A DNA stretch of 25,187 nucleotides from contig CAZEQD010000030.1 of NCBI GenBank assembly GCA_964514305.1, positions 1 through 25,187 of the forward strand. Reading direction: 5' to 3'. The notes under the pieces were generated by a model. It was given only the letters and a program-made list of their open reading frames with translations. It did not search any database and had not been told where the DNA came from. Position numbers and translations under genes: made by a program. This DNA comes from CAZEQD01 sp964514305. Lineage in GTDB: Bacteria; Acidobacteriota; Aminicenantia; Aminicenantales; Aminicenantaceae. Each line of letters opens with the position of its first letter. Within the stretch, counting starts at the first letter, position 1. Below, piece by piece: positions 16,208-23,230 of this stretch.

Positions 16208-17320
16208 TCAACTCTTTTTTTCTTTTTTTGGTTCTTTTTTTGCGTACTTTTTGATAAATTTTTCGGTCAGCTCTCGAGCCTCGGTATCTGTGTACTGCTT
16301 GGGTGGTGATTTCATAAAGTAGGAGGAGGGAGCATAAAGAGCCCCTGAAATACCATTATTTAGAGCCAACTTACAGCATCTGATGGCGTCAATAACCACT
16401 CCGGCTGAATTTGGTGAATCTTCCACTGAAAGACGGCAATCAAGATATGTGGGAACATCACCGAAGTGGCGGCTTTCGATTCTTAAAAAGCAGATTTTAT
16501 TATCTTTCTGCCAGGCGACATAATCACTCGGGCCAACATGTATGTTATCAGGGTGTATATCTAAACCCCTGGCTTTTATTTGAGAAGTGACGGCGTTGGT
16601 TTTGGATTTCTTCTTAGAAACCAGCCTTTCTCTTTCCAGCATGTTCAGAAAATCTGTATTGCCGCCGGTATTAAGCTGATAAGTTCTATCGATAGGCATC
16701 CCCCGGTCAAGATATAAGTTAACCAGCGTCCGGTGAAGAATGGTAGCTCCTACCTGAGATTTTATATCGTCTCCAATAATTGGAAGATTTTTCCCTTCGA
16801 ATCTTTTCTGCCAATATTTCTCACTGGCTATGAAGACAGGAATACAATTTATAAAAGCACAACCAGCCTCCAGCACCTGTTCTACATACCATTTAGTGGC
16901 TTCTTCACTGCCCACAGGGCAATAATTGATAACCACATCAGCTTTGCTTTCTTTAAGAATCCTGACTACATCAGAAGTCGCTCCTGGGGCTTTTTTGATT
17001 ATCTGGGACAGATATTTTCCTAAACCATCATGAGTCATACCTCTGTCTACCTTAACATTGAGATAGGGAACATCAGCAAATTTTGTTGTGTTATTTGGAT
17101 GGGTAAAAATAGCTTCACTTAAGTCTTTACCTACTTTATTTCGGTCGATATCAAAAGCGGCTACAAATTCAATGTCCCGAATATGATAGCCGCCCAAATT
17201 AACATGCATAACCCCAGGGATGAAATCCGTTTCTTTGGCATTTTTGTAATATTCAACGCCCTGAATTAAAGAAGAGGCACAGTTACCAACACCAATGATG
17301 GCTACTCTAATTTTGTCCAT
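16208..17320 (-). CDS. myo-Inositol-1-phosphate synthase (short prokaryotic form)
   Basis: NAD-dependent conversion of glucose-6-phosphate to L-myo-inositol-1-phosphate. The 370 residues match the compact form known from Mycobacterium and Archaeoglobus rather than the ~510-residue eukaryotic enzyme. The Rossmann motif GVGNCASS is at residues 10-17; further signatures are VINYCPVGSEEATKWY, GDDIKSQVGATI, QLNTGGNTDFLNM and SRHFGDVPTYLDCRLSVEDSPNSAG. The C-terminal tail is lysine/glutamate-rich. The ATG at 17318-17320 overlaps the end of the upstream phosphatidyltransferase gene by 14 bases, and a GGAGG lies nine bases before it. The overlap and matching chemistry indicate a joint pathway to an inositol phospholipid or a related phosphodiester. 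Confidence 0.93.
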   Translation of the reverse strand: MDKIRVAIIGVGNCASSLIQGVEYYKNAKETDFIPGVMHVNLGGYHIRDIEFVAAFDIDRNKVGKDLSEAIFTHPNNTTKFADVPYLNVKVDRGMTHDGLGKYLSQIIKKAPGATSDVVRILKESKADVVINYCPVGSEEATKWYVEQVLEAGCAFINCIPVFIASEKYWQKRFEGKNLPIIGDDIKSQVGATILHRTLVNLYLDRGMPIDRTYQLNTGGNTDFLNMLERERLVSKKKSKTNAVTSQIKARGLDIHPDNIHVGPSDYVAWQKDNKICFLRIESRHFGDVPTYLDCRLSVEDSPNSAGVVIDAIRCCKLALNNGISGALYAPSSYFMKSPPKQYTDTEARELTEKFIKKYAKKEPKKEKKS

Positions 17321-17969
17321 GTGATTTTACCTCCTTTTTTAATTTCCTTTGCTTCTCAATTCTTTTCACATAAAAGGCCCTTTGAAAAGCTGTGATATTG
17401 GAAATAACAGCTATGATTGCCAGGACCCCTATCATAACTGGATTTAATATTTGAAAAGCGGCCCCTACAATAGAACCAAGAGAAAGGAAAACCATCCTTT
17501 CAGCTCTTTGCATCAGGCCCATTTTACATTCTATCCCCAAACCTTCAGCTCTTGCTCTTGTATAACTAACCATAGTTGAGCCGAGAATAGTAAAAAATGT
17601 TAACCATAGGGCCCAGTGATTTCTGAAATGAAGAGCCAGGCCGAGATAGATAAAGAATTCAGAATATCTATCTAAGGTTGAATCAAAAATTGCCCCAAAA
17701 AGACTTTTCTGATTTGAGCCGACAGCAACTTTACCATCAAGGATGTCAAATAAACCGCAAATCACGATGAGAATGCCAGCCCAAAGGGGCCTCTCCAAGA
17801 AAAATAGGACTCCTGCCCCTAATCCGGTCAAAAGTGCTATCAGACTCAGAGTATTAGGTTTGATATTGAGGCTGATAAAAAGGGAAGCAAGGCGGGATAA
17901 ATAGCGCGGAAAAGCTATTAATAATTTTCGTGGTAAGATCCTGACTGCTGGCTGTGTTTGGGTACTCAT
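17307..17969 (-). CDS. CDP-alcohol phosphatidyltransferase (probable inositol-phosphate acceptor type)
   Basis: A membrane enzyme that transfers a CDP-activated alcohol or lipid to a second alcohol. It has 220 residues with about six hydrophobic segments. The catalytic motif D-x2-D-G-x2-A-R-x8-G-x3-D-x3-D is recognisable as D75-ILD78-G79-KV-A82-V83 ... G92-AIF-D96-STL-D100: all four metal-binding aspartates are kept, but the normally conserved arginine is V83. Overlap with the inositol-phosphate synthase gene suggests a phosphatidylinositol-phosphate synthase-like role; a solute synthase (di-myo-inositol-phosphate type) is an alternative. ATG start at 17967-17969 with only a weak, distant ribosome binding site. 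Confidence 0.85.
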   Translation of the reverse strand: MSTQTQPAVRILPRKLLIAFPRYLSRLASLFISLNIKPNTLSLIALLTGLGAGVLFFLERPLWAGILIVICGLFDILDGKVAVGSNQKSLFGAIFDSTLDRYSEFFIYLGLALHFRNHWALWLTFFTILGSTMVSYTRARAEGLGIECKMGLMQRAERMVFLSLGSIVGAAFQILNPVMIGVLAIIAVISNITAFQRAFYVKRIEKQRKLKKEVKSHGQN

Positions 17970-18019
17970 TAAAGATTTTACTCTCTTTTATGATATAAAT
18001 TGTCTTAAAAAACATAATT

Positions 18020-18048
18020 AATCTAATATTAATCAAGGCCCAAGTCAA
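18020..18048 (-). promoter_or_regulatory. Possible promoter of the phosphatidyltransferase / inositol-phosphate synthase operon
   Basis: Minus-strand TTGACT (18043-18048), a 17-base spacer and TAGATT (18020-18025). The -35 is good and the -10 matches four of six positions. It would give a leader of roughly 45 nt. Confidence 0.4.
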
Positions 18049-18158
18049 CCCGAAATTTTTCATCCTTGACGGATTTTTTCCAAATCAGTACTAGTCATAA
18101 GCTGTTCTGGCTATATTTGGTGTTAAGCCAACTACCAGGAAGGCTCAGTCTTTATTCT

Positions 18159-18368
18159 TTAGTCTATTTTTATTTTCTTGCGGTTGGCTGCTTTTTGACT
18201 TCCTCTTTTTTCCAACGATTCTATCTTGGCGTCAATTAAGGCTCTAAAGGCCAGAAGCATTTCTTTTTTGGCATTTATTAAGTGATCTAAGGTTTTCTCA
18301 GGTATAAACAGCGAAAATAGTTCCTCGGGAATGCTTATCCTTATTTCTTTTGTTCGGCTTTTATCCAT
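18159..18368 (-). CDS. Small charged protein of unknown function, 69 residues
   Basis: Not recognised as a named family. It is predicted to be helical and soluble, with a short N-terminal strand-like EIRISIPEE followed by an amphipathic helix around 28-55 (LINAKKEMLLAFRALIDAKIESLEKR) and a basic tail with AANRKKIK. There are no membrane segments and no cysteines. It looks real: the ATG is preceded by GGAGG at a seven-base distance. It starts 36 bases after the stop of the ArsA-type ATPase gene with no promoter between, so it is probably co-transcribed with it. The IPEE-leading strand could pair with the HSP20-like C-terminal part of the ATPase, but that is speculation. Confidence 0.7.
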   Translation of the reverse strand: MDKSRTKEIRISIPEELFSLFIPEKTLDHLINAKKEMLLAFRALIDAKIESLEKRGSQKAANRKKIKID

Positions 18369-18404
18369 TATTTCACCTCCTTTTTGGACAAAATGAGGTT
18401 CTTT

Positions 18405-19568
18405 TTAATGCCGAAAGAGTATTCTCAGTTTTTGACTATCGAATTTAGCCCCTTTCACTGAATAGTGGAGTAAAGTAGGGGGCAGTAAGATATTTCTTTT
18501 GTAATGGCCAGCTTTGATAGACAGTTCTTCTCCTTTTTGGGATAATTTGAGATCTTTCTTGGTCACAAAAGGCAGGTGTAAAAGGAGATCAAAGCCGCTG
18601 TCAGCTTTTTCTACAGATATTGGCTTCTGCTTAAAGAAAATCTGGGTAGGATCACGCTGCCCGTAGACTTTTTTGGCCATTTCGGCCAACAGCTTTTTGC
18701 CCACAACCTCCTGGGAAAAGAGATCAGAAGAAAGGATGGGCAAGGGCGAAAAGCATTCTTTGATTAGCTGCTGATATTCAGTTTGAAGTAACTTCCATTT
18801 TTTGAAATAAATGTCTTTTACGGCTGCCGGAATGATTCGGTTGACAATAATCAAATCGACCATATAGCCAAAGAGATTGAAAAAAGTAAATGCTCTCTGA
18901 GCCTCTTTAATTACCATTTTTTCAGGATTAACCACCAGTCTAATAGAAGTTTGACGGCTGTCAGCCAGAATATCCTTCATTTCTGCCAGTTGAATGGTCA
19001 GGTTTTTCATGGTTTCGAAGACTTTGTCTTCAGGGAAAGGAAAGGGGAGGACTCGACTGGCAACGGGTCTAACAGCTTTAGCGGCTGTTCTTTGTAGAGG
19101 AAAAATGTGTTTTAAATACCAACCAGTTATTTCAGGAGCGCTGAGCAGGCGTAAAGTGTCTCCGGTCGGGGCACAATCGACTATTATGACTTCAAAATCT
19201 GAGTTTTTATTGTAATTCCTGATTTCCATCAGGCTGAAAAGTTCCTCCATTCCCGGGAAGATACTCATTTCTTCAGCCTCGAGTACATCGATTCCCTGGG
19301 AGGAAAAAAAAGCTGTCAGATAATTCTTAATTTCTCCCCATTTTTTTTCTATTTCCTCAAGAGAATTTATTTCCTGGCCATAAAGATTAGGGAGAATTTT
19401 TTGTGGCTCATGGGAAAGCTCAACCTCAAAAGCATCAGCTAAGCCGTGAGCAGCATCAGTGGAAATAATTAAAGTGCGGTAGCCTCTTTGGGCCGAAAGA
19501 AGGGCCGTGGCTGCAGCCAGAGTTGTTTTACCGACGCCACCTTTGCCTGTAAAAAGAATAATGCGCAT
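18405..19568 (-). CDS. ArsA/Get3-family ATPase with HSP20-like C-terminal domain
   Basis: A 387-residue single-domain ATPase of the SIMIBI class. The deviant P-loop GKGGVGKTT is at residues 8-16 with the signature lysine, switch I has STDAAHGLADAF, and switch II is VDCAPTGDTLRLL. After about residue 305 the sequence turns into a beta-rich tail (DLLLHLPFVTKKDLKLSQKGEELSIKAGHYKRNILLPP) of the ArsA HSP20-like type. No arsenic genes (arsB, arsC, arsR) adjoin it and the metal-binding cysteine set of ArsA is not evident. A client-handling role is therefore more likely than arsenite export, though unproven. ATG start with GAGG six to seven bases upstream; it has its own promoter and is followed by a 69-residue protein gene. 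Confidence 0.88.
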   Translation of the reverse strand: MRIILFTGKGGVGKTTLAAATALLSAQRGYRTLIISTDAAHGLADAFEVELSHEPQKILPNLYGQEINSLEEIEKKWGEIKNYLTAFFSSQGIDVLEAEEMSIFPGMEELFSLMEIRNYNKNSDFEVIIVDCAPTGDTLRLLSAPEITGWYLKHIFPLQRTAAKAVRPVASRVLPFPFPEDKVFETMKNLTIQLAEMKDILADSRQTSIRLVVNPEKMVIKEAQRAFTFFNLFGYMVDLIIVNRIIPAAVKDIYFKKWKLLQTEYQQLIKECFSPLPILSSDLFSQEVVGKKLLAEMAKKVYGQRDPTQIFFKQKPISVEKADSGFDLLLHLPFVTKKDLKLSQKGEELSIKAGHYKRNILLPPTLLHYSVKGAKFDSQKLRILFRH

Positions 19569-19600
19569 TTGGTTCCTCAGGATGTTTAGCTAATAAAACT

Positions 19601-19628
19601 ATTTTAGCACTTGCCTGGATGATGTCAA
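19601..19628 (-). promoter_or_regulatory. Sigma70-type promoter of the ArsA-family gene
   Basis: Minus-strand TTGACA (19623-19628), a 16-base spacer and TAAAAT (19601-19606). The predicted start near 19594 leaves about 25 nt of leader containing the GAGG ribosome binding site. Confidence 0.7.
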
Positions 19629-19881
19629 TAGCGGGTTAAACTGGAGCTCCCCCAAAATTTAATAATTTGTTCTCGCAATTTAGAAGCAATTTTGGCATAA
19701 GTGATGTGGAGCCTCATAAAGAGAAAGTTCTTTATGCAAGCTCTAAAGCTTGGCATCAAAAAGCCCCATTTTATTCTATTTTAAGAAAAAGTTCTCCCAT
19801 CTTTTAGTGATTCCACTTGTGAATCTGGGTAATTTGTAGATATAAAATAATTTAGCCCTTTTTTATCTTAATTTTTGGAGT

Positions 19882-20048
19882 CATTTCCAAAACCATGATG
19901 AGTAAAATTCTTCACCAAGAAATGAAATGTGGCAGCGATTTCCTTCCATCCTGGCCAAGCCCCCACCCAACCAATGGGCTCGGATGAGGAAAATCGATGC
20001 CTATAAGTATGACCTTCTTTACTATTAGCTATCGTGATTTTTGAGATG
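19882..20048. repeat. Hairpin repeat module, copy B
   Basis: Same orientation and organisation as copy A (170-339). The inverted-repeat arms (around GGCAGCGATTTCC and GGAAAATCGATGCC) and the CCCA/TGGG inner stem are kept while individual bases differ. A -35-like TTGATT begins at 20070, 22 bases after the module, exactly as in copy A, and an AGGGAG ribosome binding site at 20116-20121 also lies at nearly the same offset (46 versus 47 bases from the -35). Confidence 0.75.
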
Positions 20049-20130
20049 CTTGCGCAAATAGAAAATTTCTTGATTTAAATATATTTTTGCATTAATAATT
20101 TTAGTTCAAACTGTTAGGGAGACCAATTTT

Positions 20131-21435
20131 ATGATTGATTTTGATTTTCCTGAACATGCTTCTTACCCTAATCTTCCTTGGATGGGCTGGCTTTGCACCT
20201 ATACACCCGAGGAAATAATTTTGGCCGCTGGCTACCAGCCCCTGCGACTCTGGGAGAGTGATCCCTCGACAAAAATAGCTGATAGCTATCTTCACCATAA
20301 TTTATGAGCTTATGTGCGTAGTTCTTTAGACTTTGGTTTAAGGATGGATAACCAATTTTTCCAGGGAATGGTCTTGGTCGATTCCTGTGATGCCATGCGC
20401 AACCTTTATTATGTCTGGCGGCATTATCGTCCTTCATCCACTTTCCTACATTTTTTAAATCTTCCCAAAATTTATGGGCCTCTGGCAGTTGATTATTTCA
20501 AAAGTGAAATTATAAAGTTCAAAGCAGCTTTAGAAGAATATAGCGACCATTCTGTCAAGGATTCAGATTTAGTTGAAGCGGTTCGAATCTATAATGAAAC
20601 CCGAGATTTATTGGATAAGCTTTATCAAATGAGAAAGCAAGTGCCGCCCCTTTTAAAAGGAGCGATGGCGGCCAAAGTGGTCAGAGCCAGCCAAACAATG
20701 CCTAAAAGAGATTTCAATCAAAAATTGTCTAAATTTCTGGAGGAGGTTGGAAAATAAAAAGATAAGAGCTCTGAATTTAATGGTCCTCGAATTATGGTTG
20801 TCGGCTCTATCCTTTCTAATAAGCAATTGATAAATATTATCGAGCAGGCAGTTCCCTGTCCAACGAGAGGAAGCGAGGCTATGAGTTATCTATATCTTGT
20901 GGGAACTGGTTTTGGTTCTAAACAGGCCTTGGAAATATACAAGAGTATGGCCCAAGAGCTGAAAAAGCGAACGGCCAAAAGGTATACCCCTTTGGGAAAA
21001 GAGAAATATAGACTCCTCTGGTTACACGTCAAGCCTTATTTTAAAAATCGTTTTTTCCATTATTTGGAGAAAGAACGTCAGGCGGCTATAGCCTTTGAAG
21101 AAATGAACTACATTGCCTGGCCTGAACTAGATCAATCCCAGCCCTTTAAGAGTGTAGCTCAAAGATTGATTTTTAATCTGGCCAATAGGAATCTTGATTT
21201 CTATACAGAAACCCTTTTGGACTTAGCCCATCAGTATAAAGTTGATGGGGTTATTCATTATGCCCATTGGGGCTGCCGTTGGAATTACGGGCGGACAAAA
21301 ATTATTAAAGAGGCCTTCCAAAAAAAAGGAATTCCTTTTATAACTATTGATTGTGACAGCGTTTCAGAACGCAATTATTTTGAAGGACAGCTGATTAATC
21401 AATTGGACAGCTTTTTGGATATGCTCGAGCAATGA
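20131..21435 (+). pseudogene. 2-hydroxyacyl-CoA dehydratase D-component-like protein with in-frame TGA and TAA
   Basis: A single reading frame of 434 codons related to HgdB/FldB/benzoyl-CoA reductase-type proteins (COG1775), which bind an iron-sulfur cluster and act in reductive dehydration of 2-hydroxyacyl-CoA or related reactions. Visible marks are MGWLCTYTPEEIILAAGYQPLRL at the N-terminus, ADSYLHHNL, YVRSSLDFGL, DSCDAMRNLYYVWR (C86), and HWGCRWNYG with C382. The frame is interrupted twice without any frameshift. TGA at 20305-20307 (codon 59) stands in the NL-x-YVRS context, where the family normally has cysteine. TAA at 20755-20757 (codon 209) is the second stop. ATG 20131 has AGGGAG nine bases upstream. 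The simplest reading is a gene inactivated by two nonsense changes. Selenocysteine at the TGA is a conceivable alternative, but the TAA would still truncate the product. Confidence 0.8.
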
Positions 21436-21509
21436 ATTTGAATAATAGCCAATAATTAAGGAAATATTGAGGAATTTAATAAAAAAAAATAAATAAAAAG
21501 GAGGGAAGA

Positions 21510-22316
21510 GTGAAATCCAAAATTAGTTTAATCAATTACTTTCTTTTCTGTCTGTGTTTGGTCTTGGTCACGGGGAATTATCTAGTTGGGTCTGAGATTA
21601 AAGGTAAGCTGCTGGATATGACTTATCCCTATGATGAAAGCACGATTTATTGGCCGACAGCAAAATCCTTTAAGCTGAAAAAAGTTGCATGGGGAATAGC
21701 AGAAGAAGGCTATTGGTATGCTTCCAATGAATACAGTGCTTCTGAACATGGAGGGACCCATGTCGATGCCCCTATTCACTTCGCTCAAGGAGGCCGGACT
21801 ATTGGACAGATTCCTTTGGAAGAATGGATTGGCCCCGCGGTAAAAATAGATGTTGTAAAGAAGTGTGAGATGAATCGAAATTATCAACTTTCTGTGGATG
21901 ATATCAAAGCCTGGGAGAGAAGATATGGAAAAATTCCTGACAAGGCCTGGGTTATCATGTATACTGGCATCGATACTAAATATTATCCGGATAAAAAAAA
22001 GGTGCTGGGAACAGAGAAGACCGGGGAAGAAGCTGTGGCTGAGTTAAGTTTTCCTGGGTTTTCTCCAGAGTCAGTGGAATTTTTGCTCAATGAGAGAAAA
22101 ATTACGGGAATTGCCATTGATACTCCGAGTATAGATTATGGGCAGTCAAAGGATTTTAAAGTACACCGCCTTTTTTTTGCTGCTGATAAGCTGGCATTAG
22201 AAAACATAGCCCACCTGGACAAGCTGCCCCCTTCAGGGGCAATGCTTTATGTTATTCCTATGCTTATCAAAGATGGAACTGGAGCCCCGGCCCGGGTTTT
22301 TGCCATCTTGCAGTAA
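21510..22316 (+). CDS. Secreted cyclase-family (kynurenine formamidase-like) metal hydrolase
   Basis: A 268-residue protein of the cyclase family (Pfam Cyclase, PF04199), whose members include kynurenine formamidase and isatin hydrolase. The metal-binding signature is H80-GGT-H84-V-D86-APIHF. Further marks are the D of LLDMTYPYDESTIYWP near the N-terminus, SFPGFSPESVEFLL and GIAIDTPSIDYG. An N-terminal signal peptide (about residues 1-28, with a hydrophobic core around YFLFCLCLVLV) points to export to the periplasm or to a lipoprotein-like form. The substrate is not predictable. GTG start at 21510 with AAGGAGGG four bases upstream. It lies 74 bases after the broken dehydratase-like gene and is the only intact plus-strand gene in the decayed right part of the window. 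Confidence 0.87.
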   Translation: MKSKISLINYFLFCLCLVLVTGNYLVGSEIKGKLLDMTYPYDESTIYWPTAKSFKLKKVAWGIAEEGYWYASNEYSASEHGGTHVDAPIHFAQGGRTIGQIPLEEWIGPAVKIDVVKKCEMNRNYQLSVDDIKAWERRYGKIPDKAWVIMYTGIDTKYYPDKKKVLGTEKTGEEAVAELSFPGFSPESVEFLLNERKITGIAIDTPSIDYGQSKDFKVHRLFFAADKLALENIAHLDKLPPSGAMLYVIPMLIKDGTGAPARVFAILQ

Positions 22317-22347
22317 AAAGAGGTATATACTATGGCCGTTAGCCTGA

Positions 22348-22790
22348 CATATTGTTGCTTTTTATCATGATATTCATAATACCGGCCCTGTTCATTCAGG
22401 GAAGACAACCCTTGTAAAGAAAGTTTTAAATAGGATAAAAGAACATAATATTCAGATAAGGGGCTTTCTGAGTGAAAGAGTCGGTAAAGGCCGGGAGATT
22501 GTTGGCTATGACTTGATAGATTTAAAAACAGGAAAATCAAAGCCATTTATAAGAAAGGGAAGTAAGGAGAAAGCAGAGAAGATAGAACACTTTTTTTTAA
22601 ATCCGGAAATTTTAGCCGAAGCTAGAAGAATCATTGTCTAGAGTAAGAAGGCAGATGTTCTGATTATTGATGAAGTTGGTACTCTTGAGATATCAGCAAA
22701 GGGTTTTTGGCCGGCAATTGAAGAGGTTTAAGGATACCGCCAAAACAATTATTTATTTAGCCTGCTCAAACAAAAAATTAGGTGGCTTTG
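22348..22790 (+). pseudogene. Broken THEP1-like P-loop NTPase
   Basis: A clear P-loop NTPase can be read in pieces. The Walker A motif TGPVHSGKTTLVKK starts at 22381 and is followed by IRGFLSERV and GYDLIDLKTG. A TAG stop at 22639-22641 interrupts the frame. The same frame then resumes with the Walker B-like ADVLIIDEVGTLE and FWPAIEEV up to a TAA at 22729. A +1 shift then gives KDTAKTIIYLACSNKK. The pattern is that of the THEP1/NTPase_1 nucleoside-triphosphatase family. A TGA lies just upstream (22345), with no good start codon. One nonsense change plus one frameshift and no intact start make it a pseudogene. Confidence 0.7.
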
Positions 22791-22791
22791 G

Positions 22792-22954
22792 CTACAATTG
22801 TGGTTGCAGAAGCATCAACTCCTCCGGTAGTAGGGCTTCGGCTATATTTTCTAGGAAAGGCCTTATAGCTGGAACTGTAGTTGGTGGACTATTAGAAACT
22901 GTCTGTCAAAAAAAGGCAATTGATTCTTTAAATAAAAAGAAATCAATTCTATGA
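22792..22954 (+). pseudogene. Remnant of an XdhC/CoxI-family protein N-terminus
   Basis: Directly after the NTPase remnant the sequence reads VALATIVVAEASTP in one frame and ASAIFSRKGLIAGTVVGGLLE with AIDSLNKKKSIL in the next. Together they match the opening of XdhC-type proteins (VLATVV..GSTPR..G..ML...G...GTIGGG.LE...A...L..GKS). One frameshift lies near 22830 and the rest of the protein is missing. XdhC proteins help insert the molybdenum cofactor into hydroxylases. Identification is by motif reading only. Confidence 0.5.
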
Positions 22955-23230
22955 GAGTTACATGTAGGATATTTTTAGTGAGATACCAACTGGAGGCAAT
23001 GAAAAAAAGAGCTACGCCTGTCATTATCGAGCCAGAAAAGAGGGATGCACAGCTTCTAAGCCCCATACCCAGAGCAGCTTCGGCCAAGGCCCACACTTCT
23101 CCTATATGATTATATAGCTAAGATAATATTTAGGGTTTTTTTCTTGATATGATCTCTTCTCTTTTGAAGATTATAATTTGCCGCTTTATTTTTGGCAAAA
23201 TTCTTCTCCAATAAATTTATAGACTTAATA
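22955..23230. other. Unassigned stretch downstream of hutH
   Basis: Short open frames exist on both strands, but none has a ribosome binding site or recognisable content. A TTTGCC/GGCAAA hairpin (23177-23199) lies just past the hutH stop without a clear T-run on the minus strand. The stretch may be more of the decayed XdhC region. Confidence 0.4.

Larger units (their letters stand above)
19569..20130. other. Gene-free divergent region between the ArsA-type gene and the dehydratase-like gene
   Basis: Contains the ArsA-side promoter (19601-19628), a perfect CAAGCT/AGCTTG hairpin near 19738-19753, the second hairpin module (19882-20048) and the leader of the dehydratase-like gene. No coding sequence is supported. 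Confidence 0.6.

Noticed and set aside
22863..23096. Minus-strand frame of 77 codons resembling a small membrane protein
   Set aside because: Overlaps the XdhC-like remnant, has no ribosome binding site and no recognisable family; low-confidence hydrophobic reading only.
23177..23199. TTTGCC/GGCAAA hairpin past the hutH stop as terminator
   Set aside because: The stem is present, but no T-run follows on the hutH strand and the loop is long.
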